From assembly GCA_016584495.1 (NCBI GenBank), contig WAID01000004.1:1-64000 (forward strand): a stretch of DNA of 64,000 nucleotides, given 5' to 3'. A program made the translations under genes and the position numbers. Of the stretch, positions 35,739 through 47,266 are shown piece after piece. Each line of letters starts with the position of its first letter. Position 1 is the stretch's first letter. The stretch is from Celoporthe dispersa (taxonomy: Eukaryota > Ascomycota > Sordariomycetes > Diaporthales > Cryphonectriaceae). Below the pieces are notes generated by a model. That model was not told the origin of the DNA. It made no database searches and saw nothing but the letters and a program-made list of their open reading frames with translations.

Positions 35739-36859
35739 CTAGAACTGATGAATCTGGTCTTTACGATAGCCCAACCTCGCCAAGATACCCTCCTGCCGCC
35801 CTCCCCAACCTTTCTTCCCAAGCAGCGCCTCTTCCATCCCCGGCGGCCCGCACACCATCACCTTCGTATTTTCCTCCGATGCCGGCACAGCAACTTCACT
35901 CAGCAGTGCCTCTGTGACATATCCCTTCCTGAACCTCTCGTCACCGCCGTCCAGCTTCTCGCCCCCTCGACACAGCATACACGGCCCTGAACCTGTCCTT
36001 ACCAAATCTGCTCTCGAGCTCCTCAAACTCCCGCCTCAACAGGACGTCCTCCTCGGAATTGACGCCAAACACGAGCCTGATCTTGGTCCTATCCTCCGGG
36101 TCCCGCAGGATCCCCTGGATAAGCTGATAACACGGTGTGATCCCAGCCCCGCCCGCGATCAAAGTGATGGAGTCATGCTTGTTGGGCGTCCACTTGTACC
36201 CCGGGATCACGACCGCGAACAGGACCTTGTCGCCTGGGGACAGCGAGTGCAGATGTGTGGACTGCTTGCCGTTCGGGTAGCGCTTGACCATGAACTCTAC
36301 CACGCCGGCCTCGTCGCTGGGCGAGATGGGCGTGTAGGGTCTTAGCACAGGGAGATAGTGGCCCTTGGGCACTGCTACAGTGAGAAGAGCGGCTACAGGA
36401 GTTGTTAAACAGACGGTCCATAAAAAAATGACAATTACATGGTCGCCTCATGCGGATGACGATTTCAACTCACAAGTCAGCGGCAGCCCACTCACATCCC
36501 CCCTCCCCAGGCAGTCCAAACCGCAACCTCTTCGTGTTATGATTCACATCCTCGCTCTCCTGCAGATCCAGGCTCACAAAAACCGGGCCCGCGCGCCCAA
36601 ATACTTTCTTCGGCCCCGGTGGCGCCTCTGCGTCTGCTGAGCCGACCAGGAGTCTTGAGAGGAGGGCTCCACCTGCGCCGGCCACCGCGAGGCCCTTGAA
36701 GATGTTTAGTCCGTGGGTGCGGAGGAGTTCCTGGGCGCCTGACATCCTGTGTGCTGATGATGTCGCTGTTCTTGATGAGGAAGAGAAATATGCTGTGGTG
36801 GATGTGAAGAAGGGCGTTGTCTGTCGCGAGGCGCGCGTGAAAATGCGGGAGGCGTTCAT
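35739..36859 (-). CDS. MCR1: Mitochondrial NADH-cytochrome b5 reductase
   Basis: FAD enzyme that passes electrons from NADH to cytochrome b5, anchored at the mitochondrial outer membrane or released in the intermembrane space in yeast. Starts MNASRIFTRASRQTT, a basic Ser/Arg-rich presequence, then a hydrophobic Ala/Gly segment (GLAVAGAGGALLSRLL). FAD motif RPYTPISPSDEAG (near 36330), NADH motif GGAGITPCYQLI (near 36150) and VCGPPGMEEAL (near 35830); the C-terminus ends in HQF. An intron at 36393-36473 joins LPLT|SALLTVAVPKG. Two frame breaks lie in G/C runs, at about 36497-36502 and about 35963-35967. Length (about 345 residues) is normal. It could also be a source of electrons for lipid desaturases or P450s, but no link to the P450 genes is shown. 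Confidence 0.9.
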
Positions 36860-38105
36860 CTCGGGGTATTATAAGATAATATGATGTAAAACCAACGCAG
36901 GCTAAGCTTTCTCTTTCTTCTTTTACTTCCAATAAAAGTATCAAGACGCAATGAGGAGAACAGGAATTTCAAATTTCAGAAGCAAAGCTATCAGCCAGTG
37001 ACTACTGGTGTCGTCGGACCCGAGATGGTGTTAGGCTGGGCTTATGTATTCGGATGGGGAAGTCCGCTGCGGCATCACCGAAAAGTCCGGATCGGTCCGG
37101 GCTGAAATGGGGCCATCTTATGCCTGGGATTTCTTTCACCGAGGAATTGGGAAACAGGACGGGTGGTAAGGCTTGAGACTTGCTGATTGACTGACGTGGA
37201 AACGGGGAATACGAAATATAGCAAAAGTGGGCATGGTAAAAAAATGTGACGGGGAATTGTTCACTTCTCGGGACCGAGCGGTGTTATATACGCTTTGTGG
37301 CGTGACATGAGAGAGAGGAGGAATGACCTATGCAGCGCTCACTGCTTTTGTGTTTCATTAGAATGGAGAAGAGGCCCCTGAGTGAGAACCTTTACCTGAT
37401 GAGTTATCCTTTCTTTAAAAACACAGTAACTCCACATGTTTCTCAACCCACTCGATCCGTTTCCATATGCGAGTCCTCCTTGAGAGCTTGCGCTGCCAGA
37501 TTGCCTCTGCATTTAATACCAAGGCTTGAACGAATGGAGTAGGGCTCGACGAGACCCGCCGTTGAAGCCAAGTACTGCAAGACTGCGCGTGTAAGAAACC
37601 AGAGTCGACACTCCTCTGCAGTTCAGAGCACCAGCGGACTGAATGCCATCAACGGCCGAGCTTCCACCTAGGACATATACCAACGATCCCACTTTAGCTA
37701 AATCGTTGGATCTCGGGGGCCCTCGAATCCCAAATATGAGGAGGATAAGTGCATCCTCTCGAATGACGATCCGGGATACCTTCGTGATAAGCAACCCTCC
37801 TGCCACAGCACTTCCACCTACCCGGTTCCTTGGATGGGGACAGGTCCTTATGAGTGTCTCCTATTAAGACGGTCAGTACTTGAGGATCATTGTGATGCTC
37901 TTAAGAACGATAATTGAAGAAACGTACCCGGATGCCAGCTGTTGCACAGCCCTGTCTGGTTCTCGCTGTACTTGAACCACACAGAGCAGTGTTTACATCG
38001 AAACTCCCGCTCCCCCTGACGTGAACTGATTTGGTGGCTTGGCTGAGCTGCTCTTCTGACCAGACCTGCGGCTGGGCGGCTGCTGTGAATGAGGAGTATA
38101 GGTAT
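36860..38105. other. Intergenic, 1.2 kb
   Basis: No gene recognised. Contains the MCR1 promoter on the left. A palindromic CGG-N6-CCG element is at 37088-37099. Confidence 0.6.
37088..37099. promoter_or_regulatory. CGG-N6-CCG inverted repeat, possible Zn2Cys6 site
   Basis: Twelve bases, CGGATCGGTCCG, form an inverted pair of CGG triplets with a 6-base spacer, about 230 bases upstream of the MCR1 start. Zinc-cluster dimers bind such elements. Chance occurrence in GC-rich DNA is quite possible. Confidence 0.25.
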
Positions 38106-39653
38106 TTACCCCAGGTGATCGTGGTAGGCGGGGACCAGAGGCCGATGCATTGCCGGCGTTCCTTGAGGGCGTGGAGAGGTTAGGCGGCCAAGCAGGGTTG
38201 ACGAGGGCAGACCGCCCTCCGGGGTAACCCTGTGTTTGCCAGTGGAATGCTGTTCCTGCTTCATGTTCGACTGAGCCTTTTTGAACGGCGTGATTGGATT
38301 TAGGAACATCTGGACGTCATCATCATCCGATTCAGACTTGATGGTCGGCGCAGTTTCCTCGGCCTGTTTCTTCTGGATATTGAGTTTCAGCACCGGCTGA
38401 GGTCCGCGGTACACGCGGGCCTGGAAAAGGCTGGGAAGCGATGGGGTGACGTTCTGAGACTTGGTTCGCACGGGGAGAGCTGCTGGGGTTTTGGAGGCCG
38501 CAGGAGTGGTTTGCTGCTGCTGGCCTCGGGAACAGCCTGGTTGACCGTTGGTAGTCTGCTGTTGCTGATGCATGTCTTGATGGCCGTCGTCATATTTGTT
38601 CTTCTTTTTCGGCCTCACTGACGTTTCGGCTTGTGTGAAATCCCTGCCACGTTTGCGTGATCCTCCTGACTGGTTGTTGGAGGAGTCCTTTGGGGAGAGG
38701 AGGCTGCTTCGTCTGGATCAGGTTCGCTAGCTCTCACGGGAGCCCTTCCACCGTCCGATTTTCCACCCGACAAAGCGTTGTTCTCACCCTGCTTATGCCC
38801 ATCGGCAGACTTCTTGAGATCCTCTAGTCGCGCCTTTCCCTTTCCCTTAAACTTGCTTGAGGAAGGTCCAGGCGCCTCCGCGTCGACGGCCACAGTATTA
38901 TCGGTCTCGGCTCGTTCCTTTCCCTTCTTACCGCTGCGGCCCTTTGTCTTCTTTTGCTTCGTCTTTGGGTTTGGTTGATGTTCGCCTTCGTCCTCAGGCT
39001 CTACCTCTTGATATCTGCACTTTGACTTTTTGGGCTTGTGAGTTTCCGCCTCTTCAGCTGCATGCCTGTCGTTTTTGTGACAATTCCATTCCGCATCTTT
39101 TGCCCTGCTCTTCTTTCCTCTTTTCTTAGATGTCTTTGTTAGAACAGCGTCGTCGTTGTCGCTCTGATCCTTATCAAGCACGAGCCGTGACTTTTGGATG
39201 TTCTTTTCTTGCGCCTCGCCCGTTTAACAGCAGGCTGAACAACCTCCTGGAAGCGGCTGTCGTCTGATTCGGCGCCAGAGTCCTCCGAATCACCATGCGA
39301 GCCTTCGCCCGCGAGACCACCACCATCTCCCGGCCCGGCAGTATCCATCAGGACTTCGCCAGCCGAAGCCCAATTCAAGCTCTCATCCGGGTCTTGGGAT
39401 CCGAGCTCTGTCGACGCGTAGCGCAAAAGCGCGTTGTCCCTGTTACCGATTGGTAACGGGTTTTCGAGGGCCTCGAGGAGGCTGCTAGTGACTGTGGGCC
39501 TGGTCGTTGTGATGTTTACTGCCAATGTGGCGAGAACGTCTCTGGCCTTGGCACCGCTGAGGCCGCGGACGCGCTCGAGGGTGACTTTTTGAGCATGGCC
39601 ATCGGCATAGTGGTTATGCTGGTGGCCGGTGAGCTCATGTTGGGACTAGACAT
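38106..39653 (-). CDS. Lys-rich, low-complexity protein, probably nuclear, unknown function
   Basis: Not a family I recognise. Likely begins at the ATG at 39651-39653. An early frame break leads into QHELTGHQHNHYADG then KVTLERVRGLSGAKARDVLATLAVNITT. The middle is acidic then strongly basic (ESDDSRF, KRARRKK, KPKKSKC, KTKQKKTKGRSGKKGK), with several possible nuclear localisation signals. The last third is Gln- and Pro-rich with an acidic patch (SESDDDDVQMFLNP) and ends at the stop at 38106. Three frame breaks (near 39640, 39195 and 38620) join the pieces, in the same style as breaks in the known genes. About 510 residues, mostly predicted disordered. A chromatin or nucleolar role would fit the composition, but nothing specific supports it. 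Confidence 0.5.
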
Positions 39654-41026
39654 CTTGAAGAAGGACATCGTTTGGGCAGGATGCTGGGAGGATATCTGGG
39701 GAATGCGTTAGTTTTGTTCTTGTTGGGCATGCAGGTATTGAGGTTATCTCAATATGAGGCTGTGGCGATAAGATGGATACGGAAGGAAAGGTGAGACGAA
39801 GATGATAATGTGGAAGGAGAGAAGATGAAAAACGGAGTTCTCTCGTACTCGACTCAGTAAATACGTCTTGACCTAAGGAGATTCAGGATCCCAGGACGCT
39901 TCTCTTTGGCCTGGATACTGCTTGTTAGGCTGTTTGTGGTTCTGATGGAAATATAACTGGTGCTGAGAAGGGGGAAACGCAAAAGAGAGGTGGGTGCGAG
40001 AAAGGAAAGGGATGGTGGCGCGCAGATCGTAGCAGGCTTGAGCCAGTGCTGTTGGGTTTTGTCAACGACAGAGTGGCAGAGGTGCAGTAGAAAGAAGTAG
40101 AAAGGTCTTTGAAACTGAGATTGTTGGGAGGGTGCGTGCGAGAGTGGCTGTCTTGCAAGGAATTAAAAATAAATGACACGAGATCCTGCGCGTAGCGTGT
40201 AGGGCCCGCAATAGGTCTTGCACAGGTTAACTAATCTTTCTACTGTGAAAGTTGTTGGATTGCCTGCCGCGCCTGAAGGACTAGCGTAGCTGCAGAATGG
40301 AAGAAGTTAAGGGAGAAAAAGTCCAAAGCAACATATGATATATTTCTGAAAGTCCTACGAGATCTTAGTGGTTTTCTAGTTTCCAAGTGATCAGGCATTG
40401 ACGGTGCAACTCGAGCCTCATCACCAAGATGCTCTTCATAGCATGGGACACGATAGTACCTGAGTATATAGAAGTATGGACTACGACTTCTAAGCTCAGC
40501 ATATAGTGACTTGTGTGCATTGCGATGATGGGGGCGTTGGCCTCCAGAACGTACTGAGAACTTGGCTGCGTCTTTATCTCACTATATCATCGAATTTAAA
40601 GAAATAATGTTGGCTATTCTCTCTTCATTCACTGGGTTGGGTGGCTGATCAAGACCACATCTCGAAGGCAAGATGATCTCGACCGAGATATTATGAGGGA
40701 ACCATGTATTCTTCTACCGTACGGGCGCCTTCTGTGAAGTACTGGCTTTTCGAGACGGACTATAGAGCCTACAATCAACCGAGAAGAGTGTATCCGCCAC
40801 GCCCAAAAGAATATCACCAGGTAGAGTCCCTCTTTCCAGTCCTATGCTGACTGCTGTTGTCCATCTCCAAAGGTTGGTCTTCGTATATTTGAATATCGTG
40901 GAGGAAGGATCTCGGTATCGTCACCCTATCGCCTGCAAGGCTGATGATCTGCCTCAAGGGATGAAAAAACATTCCGCGTGTTTGCCTGTATCGCTGGTGA
41001 CCCTAGAGATCTGTAGCTTGAGTGTT
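39654..41026. other. Intergenic, 1.4 kb
   Basis: Slightly AT-richer than the coding regions. No gene, repeat or structured element recognised. Confidence 0.55.
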
Positions 41027-41925
41027 TTACAAAACACAATCCCAACACTGCTCGAATTCACCAATACCAAGCTTGGAATGGCAAGAGCTACACTTGAGAG
41101 AATGCTGTGATTGCGGCTTGGGGGCAGTCGAGGAGGAAGAGAACAGCTGTGACCTCAGAACTTTGTACTCTGAAACTTCGGGAGGTCCTGAGAAGGATCT
41201 GAGTGGTACAGAACGTTTGGTGTTCTCCATAGTGTGAGGGAGTACACCAGTTCTGTTGCCGGTCTTGAGCTTGGTACGCTTCGGACTCAACGGTAGAAGA
41301 TGCTCCGCTGGACGCTTAGTGATGCTTTTAAGCTGCTCATTCCCATCGATGACAGTGGCTCCGGATGACCATTTCGATACGGCGCCCACGGAAGACTCGT
41401 TGTCGCCGTGGTGTCCCTCTGCCTGCTCCTCTTGGCTTGCGACGGGGTTGTTATTGACACGTTGGGCCGGCTGCTGAGATACATTGCGGGGTATCTGAGG
41501 CTGAGCAGACACGATCTCGGAGACAGCATGAGGTACTGCCGAAGGGTTGTTCTCGCCTGCATTTCTGCACGTAAGCCATGGCTCTGATCAGTTTGATGAT
41601 TGCTTGACATACTCAAGTTGTCGCGGTCAGGCACCTCACGCGGAGAAGGGCGTCTGTTGATACTCTCGCGGAACCCTGCGGCTGAGGCTGCCTGCGGCGT
41701 GCCATCGCTGGCAGTCTCGGCTGTGTTCGCGTTGGGGCCGTGGTAGATGTTGATCGTGACAGTGTTGGCTTTGATGACGGTGGGAGGAAGATGATGATGG
41801 GTACTGGTGACTGCGACCTCAGAGGAGCACTTGGCGCACTTGGCGGTCACGCTGCCCCGCGTGGCTGCAGCAACGGTGCCGTTGGCGCGAGGCTGCGAGG
41901 CCTCACGCGTGTCGGGGAGGTCCAT
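41027..41925 (-). CDS. Unknown protein with C-terminal CxxC...CxxC zinc-ribbon-like motif
   Basis: Not recognised. Starts MDLPDTREASQPR. An N-terminal CAKC pair (near 41830) is followed by a Thr/Asn-rich segment and a long Ser/Gln-rich disordered middle with a basic KRPAEHLLPLSPKRTK element. The last residues hold CSSCHSKLGIGEFEQCWDC, a C-x2-C-x12-C-x2-C arrangement suited to one zinc ion. The two halves lie in different frames and meet near 41570, where either one missing base or a very short intron is needed. About 300 residues. The protein stops two residues after the last Cys, so a further exon cannot be ruled out (a GTGTTTTG donor-like sequence follows). Confidence 0.5.
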
Positions 41926-42470
41926 GATGGAGTTTTCGATAATCAGTGGTTATTTGATGATGTAATTGAGGATGAGGAGATAAGTGGAAGGAACGGTGAC
42001 GTCGGGTAGTCAAGATTGAATGGATTTGGTTGTGGTTGGGAGAGAGAGAGGGAGGGAAGGAAGGAAGGAGGAGGTGGTACGCGTCGAATATGTCAAGCAA
42101 CAAAGGAGGGCGCGTGTTGGTGGGTTGTCGATTGCTGATTTAGAGACTTTGAGCTTTCTGTCAGTGAGCTCTGCCCCGCAGATTCTAGCAGCTATGATCT
42201 AGGCAAGAGTTTGTTTGTCTGAAAAGCCTCAGCACGCCTTTGTTGATTTCCAAGATCTGGTACCATCGCCTCTTTTGACATCTTCTAGGGATCGAATGTA
42301 TTACAGACAACTATATCACGCCTGGTATAGTTAGCTGGCTTTCTAGGAACTCCAAGTGGAATTTACAGCTTGATCACACCATATCTATCTCATCACCCGC
42401 GCTCGTCCCTCCGCCAAACAATTACCTATTCTCTCCTTCATCCACCGCCATCGCCACCACCGCCGCACGC
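41926..42470. other. Intergenic, 545 bp
   Basis: A GA/GGAA-rich purine tract at 42038-42075 lies just upstream of the zinc-ribbon-like gene. Nothing else seen. Confidence 0.55.
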
Positions 42471-44711
42471 TTAGAGGTCTTGGCTCTTGGGACATGGCGG
42501 TGGTAGCAATCTGCACACAGGCAAGATCTTGGGGCACTTGATCCACCGAGGCCGACACTTCTTTGGCTTGGGCTTGGGCTCTGGCTTCTGAGGCTGCTCG
42601 GGCGGCCCTGGAGCAGGCGGCCGCTGCGGTGCCTTGTTAGCATCATCAAACTCCCTGATGATCTTTGCGACTTCCTCGAGGATCTGAATCTGCTTCCACG
42701 CCACGATCCGCTTGTACTCGCTTCCAGGCTCCGTGGGTGGGTTCTTGAGCAGCTCCTCATAGAACTTCTGCCGGCCCAGGACCGCCTTGTGGTCCATGGC
42801 CCGGGTGTGCTCATCCTGCATGGCCCTCTTGAGCGTCTCGCCAGGCTGCGCCGTCGGACCTGTCAGCCCAGCCAGTCTCTTACGAGCCACATCGCGCATC
42901 GCCCATTCCCTAATCCCCAGGGGGCCGACGTTGTCTTTCAGACCATCTTCCCCGGACGAGAGGTCCTTGGGCAGCTCCCCTTCGCCCGTCGTGCTGGGCG
43001 AGACGCAGGTCTCGGGGAACCAGCCCCTGGCCTTGAGCGCGGGATGACTCTCGCCCTCCAGCCAGCCGTCCCTCACGTACTTCACCCTGGTAAGCTTGTC
43101 TCCAGGTCGGAGCGTGAGATACCTCGGATCCCCAGGCGGTCCCTCAAACGCAAAGTCTGCCACGGCCGATTCAGAGCGCCACACGCTCCCAGGCGTCGTG
43201 TCCAGCCCAGGAATCCCAGGCGGCGCATCAGGCGGCACAGCGGGCGGCGCGGGCGCGACAACCTTTCCCTGGGCGCGAGCAGCAGCGTTGGTCACGCGCG
43301 ACAGGCCCTGGAACCAGGCGATCAGCCTGCTCGTCTCGGCCGGGTTCGTCGGCCAGGGGAGCTTGTTGCTCTTGGGGTCGGGAAGAAGGTTCTCGATGCC
43401 CTTCCAGATCTCCCTGGTTGTCGAGCCGATGCCCGCCTCGTATCCCGCCTCGGGCCCAACAGGAGTGCCGCCACCGCTCGAGGGAGATGAGTTGATGATG
43501 CGCTCCGCTAGCTTGCGCACGAGGATGTCATTGTTATTGTGCACGACATAACCTATTGCTGCGGCGCCCAGGGTACCTCCTCCTACTCCGAGGCCGACGG
43601 CCAGGCCTACTTTCTCCGAGTAGTGTGGCAGGTGGGTTGCGCCAGGTGGGACGACCTGAGTTATGATACTTTAGTACTTGAGGCTCTGTACATATTGCCA
43701 AAAAAAAAAAAAACTTAACGAGAAAGAGGCTTCCTCAAAGAAAACTTACGGTCTTCACAGAAGATTCAGGCTTCTTCGGAAGCGGCGAGGCCGACGGCTT
43801 CCTGGTGGGGACCCCGGCGTGCCAGGAGGTGGCGCCTTAGTCCTGTCCGGCGACTGTGACGGGCTCGACGGTCTAGGCGGCCACGGCGATTTGGAAGGAC
43901 GAGGACACGATGAAGACGAAGACGACGACCTCGGCGGACTCGACGATCTGCGGGTCGCCACGTAGGTTGAAGAAGAAGAAGAGTAAGAGAAAGAAGACTG
44001 AGTCGAGGAAGAGCGTCCCGACGGACTCAACTGTAGGGCCGTTGAGGGTGCCGAGGAGGAGCTCAAAGAAGAAGGCTCTGCGGCGGTGCTCCGGAGCGAT
44101 GAAGTCCTGACTGTGCTCAGGGCCGTTGGTGACCAAGAACGAGAGGGAGCGGAGGACGAGGAATAACAAAGGCCCTCGCATTCTACACCCACCGTCACTG
44201 GGATGCTTCCATCGCTGCCGACCTTGGAGGCCTTCACAGTGATGGTGCGAGTATAGTTGCTGGCCACGGTGCTTTCAGCAGAGCCAGAAGAAGAACTGCT
44301 CAGCCCGGCCCTCGTTCTCTGATCTTCACGCAGGTGCATCGTCTGAGTGATGGTCGCCATGAACTTCCCTGGAGCACACGTGCCAGTTCTCAACAACGCG
44401 CCAGATGAGTGGCTGGCTGTGCTTGTCGTGCTTGTCACCACCACGGCCATCCCCTGGCCCCACCCGACATCTACCATGGCGACAGGAGGAGCACTACCAG
44501 CCAGGACGCCAGGGGCGTCATTATTCGCGATGATCGGCCCGCACACCTCAAAAGGCCCCCAGGAGGCCTTTCCCACCGCACATAGCAGCACGCCCGAGGT
44601 GCAGCCTGTCAGGGCATCCTCGGTGATGCCCGATCCCGCAAGGACGCTTACTATGGTGGCCAGGAGGGCCATTAGAGCAAGCGGCAGGGAGGCGAAAGAG
44701 ATGAACCTCAT
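42471..44711 (-). CDS. Single-pass membrane protein with Ser/Thr-rich ectodomain and cytoplasmic SH3 domain (Fus1-like layout)
   Basis: Starts MRFISFASLPLALMALL, a signal peptide. The ectodomain holds about seven cysteines and an N-glycosylation site (NYT), then a Ser/Pro-rich stalk of about 130 residues suited to O-mannosylation. An intron at 43656-43749 joins SSVKT|VVPPGAT. A Gly/Ala/Val-rich membrane segment follows (about 43620-43553) with a positive cytoplasmic flank (VRKLAER). An SH3 domain is read at about 43165-43000: AVADFAFEG (ALYDY position), LTLRPGDKL, DGWLEGE and GWFPETCV. The rest is a charged helical region (AMRDVARKRL, KIIREFDD) and a Pro/Lys-rich tail with six cysteines. One frame break near 43815 is fixed by one G. 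Yeast Fus1 has the same order of parts; orthology is not claimed. About 715 residues. A surface sensor or cell-fusion/polarity scaffold is the best guess. Confidence 0.68.
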
Positions 44712-46373
44712 GTTGTTCGAGGCTGTGGAGGAATCGGGGGCGGGTGGTATTGTAAAGAGGGGGACAATTACTGTCCCGAGAGAGGTGGCTGAGAAGATTG
44801 TATTGAAGGATGAAAAGAAGGAGGGAACCAGGGACACAGGTCTTGGAATGTTGAGAGGAGAGGCGAATATTTATAATCTCCCACCTATCGCCGGTTCTAC
44901 GTATTGGCTTTTGGGAACAATTCTCTTGCGGCATGTGATATTCATACTCTGGGACTAATTCTCTGCACTACTGGTTTAACACAAGCACATGTGTGCACCT
45001 GCCGAGCTAACCTGCGACCGACTTACTGCTAGAAGTCCTCCGCTCCCACTGATCGCCCATAGAGGATTGGAACCGTCCAGAGGTGATCTGGCGCGCACTT
45101 TGCACATGTGAATTGAGCGGCCCCCTAAGCGTACATAGTGTTGATTCTAGACCTGAGTAGGGTGCATAGTAGTGCATCTTGGTGAGCTGTGTGCTTCTCA
45201 TCACCGCCCCTAGGACAACTTGGCAGATGCATGCGACAGACGGCGTCAAGGAGAGAAGGGTGGGCATTGGTTTCTGCTGATATCGATGCATCATGGATTT
45301 ACCCCTGGAAGAAGTGTCGTTTCGTCATGACACCTCACTCGGAGAGCATGTGACATGAGGTACACCGCAGATGAGGTTTCGAGTTGATTGTCGTGATTAC
45401 GCGTCGGCGTGATACTCATACAGACAACACAGAAGTGGAAGCTAGAGAAGATATTAGTTAATTGATGGTCAACCATCATGTTACAACTACGGAGCAGTAT
45501 TTGATTGGAGGAAAAGCAACACAAAAGTCAAATAGGCGACAAACACCCTTTAAATGTAACGTCTTTCCGTTGGGAGGCAATGTGTCGTCGGTTCACTAGA
45601 CAAAGAGAATAGTTAAGTACTTGAGTAAATTATCAATTCCTCACTTCTCGTCTTCGAGGTTGTAGTGATTGGCTCTGCGAGAGAACCCCAAGTGCTGGCA
45701 ACAAGATATTAATTATTCCCCGCAGCTCTAGAATCTTATTTGCTCATAATACCAGGCCAGGCTGGGGATTCCCTCCCCCTCCCCCACAGATACCACCACC
45801 TCTCGAAGTTTGTGAGTAGTATTCGGGCCGAGCCTGAGGACTGAACAGGCAAGACGACCTGGAATCTCATAGCCATCAGCACAAGCACATTTCAGAAGCC
45901 CTGCGGATTTGCTGACAAACCCATGAAAGATATGCGGAGGTATAATACATGCTCGGCCCGAATCGCCAAGGGGTTTCCGATGAAGGACTTCTCAAGCCGG
46001 TAGTTATCTCTTTCCAGCTGTCCTCCGTATTTTCCTCCCGAAAATCTTCTAGTGGGTCTTGACAGGATGAGCGACGAAGGCGCAGGACAGTCCCAAGAGT
46101 ACTTCTGGACCTAGCACGCGCTGGCCTCCCTTGTGTTAAGTTTGTAGGTAAAGGGTGAGCGTTCTCGTTGTGTTCAGGACTTCCTGTGTGGGATCTCCAG
46201 TCCCTCTTCCAACGCCCTTCACCATATTCCAAGCCAGAAGGAGACTGAGATCAGCTAGAGATTATCGTATGACCCATACCTCCCAGCAGGAGAAGAGCGA
46301 TTCGTCCTCGCGGGCGCAACCATCCCGACTCGATTCTCATCACGGGAGAGACTCACAGCGCTGGGCTGCCTCT
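44712..46373. other. Intergenic, 1.7 kb
   Basis: Contains the promoter of the SH3 membrane-protein gene at its left. Ordinary composition; no gene or repeat recognised. Confidence 0.55.
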
Positions 46374-47266
46374 TCAGTGCTGATGCCTGTAGGCAAGCGT
46401 CACGTCCCCCCCCGGCACCTGGCCAGTCCTGCCACCCCGCTGCTGCTCGCCACCTCCGCTCCCGCCGCCTCCCCAGCCCTCACAGACGCCCATCCAGACC
46501 CGGAGACACCACATGGCAACCAGGCAGTCCCGCAGCGCCCTGGGGAGGGCCCTCGTGACGACCAGACGCCAGGTGCCGTCTCCCGCGGCGGCTTCTTCGC
46601 ACGCGAGCTGCTTCCCGTTGGCGTCCAGGTAGTTGTACTCGTCGCAGCTCAGCCACCGGGTGCGCATCCAGGCGAAGAAGACGGGGTTGGGGTCGGGAGG
46701 GCGGTGGGGGCCCCAGGACTGGCGTCTGCGGCTGTCCTGCCTGGGTGCAGGTGTGCGCTTAGGGATGCCGGGGGGCGGGGTGATGAGGACGATAAGGGGG
46801 ACCAGGAGGAGCAGGAGGAGGAGGAGGATGGTCGTGGTAGTGGTGTCTGTGGTTGTGGTGGTGGGGTCTCCAGGTAGATGTTGCCCAGCAGCGATGCAGA
46901 CAGGGCGGTGAGATAGTAAGATGGTGGTGGTGGTGGTAGTGGTGGGGGCGGCATTGTTTCTGCCGTGGTGCCCGGTGAGGGAAGAGACGCTGCCTGTCCG
47001 GACTGGCGCGTGAGATAGAAGAGCGGCTGGGGCGGAGAGGTGGTCCGCGTGAGGGTGATGTCGCCCGTGCCACCGGGTTTGCGTGGCGGCGGGTGGGTGG
47101 TGGTGACGGGGTGGCTGAGGACGTACAGAGGTAAATCTGATGCCGTCTCGGATGTGATGACCTGTCCGTTGAGCACGAGGACATCCGGAGCGAGGACGCC
47201 CTCGGCGTGTATTGAGCTGCGGGATGGGTAGGCTGCTCTCGGGTCTGGTCTCTCACGCGCCGCCAT
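46374..47266 (-). CDS. Uncharacterised fungal protein ending in a CLVAMWCLRVW motif
   Basis: Starts MAARERPDPRAAYPSRSS. Short beta-strand-like blocks (GVLAPDVLVLNGQVI, DLPLYVLSHPV, GDITLTRT, PLFYLTRQSG) are separated by Pro/Thr-rich linkers. The C-terminal part reads FFAWMRTRWLSCDEYNYLD, then GKQLACEE, TWRLVVTRAL and LRDCLVAMWCLRVW. From memory, fungal uncharacterised proteins with a PLYxLS block and a terminal DALVAxWxLRxW block share this pattern, and some are annotated as tubby/LURP1-like; I cannot confirm this. The two parts are in different frames and join near 46690. Possible roles cannot be named from the sequence. Confidence 0.48.
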
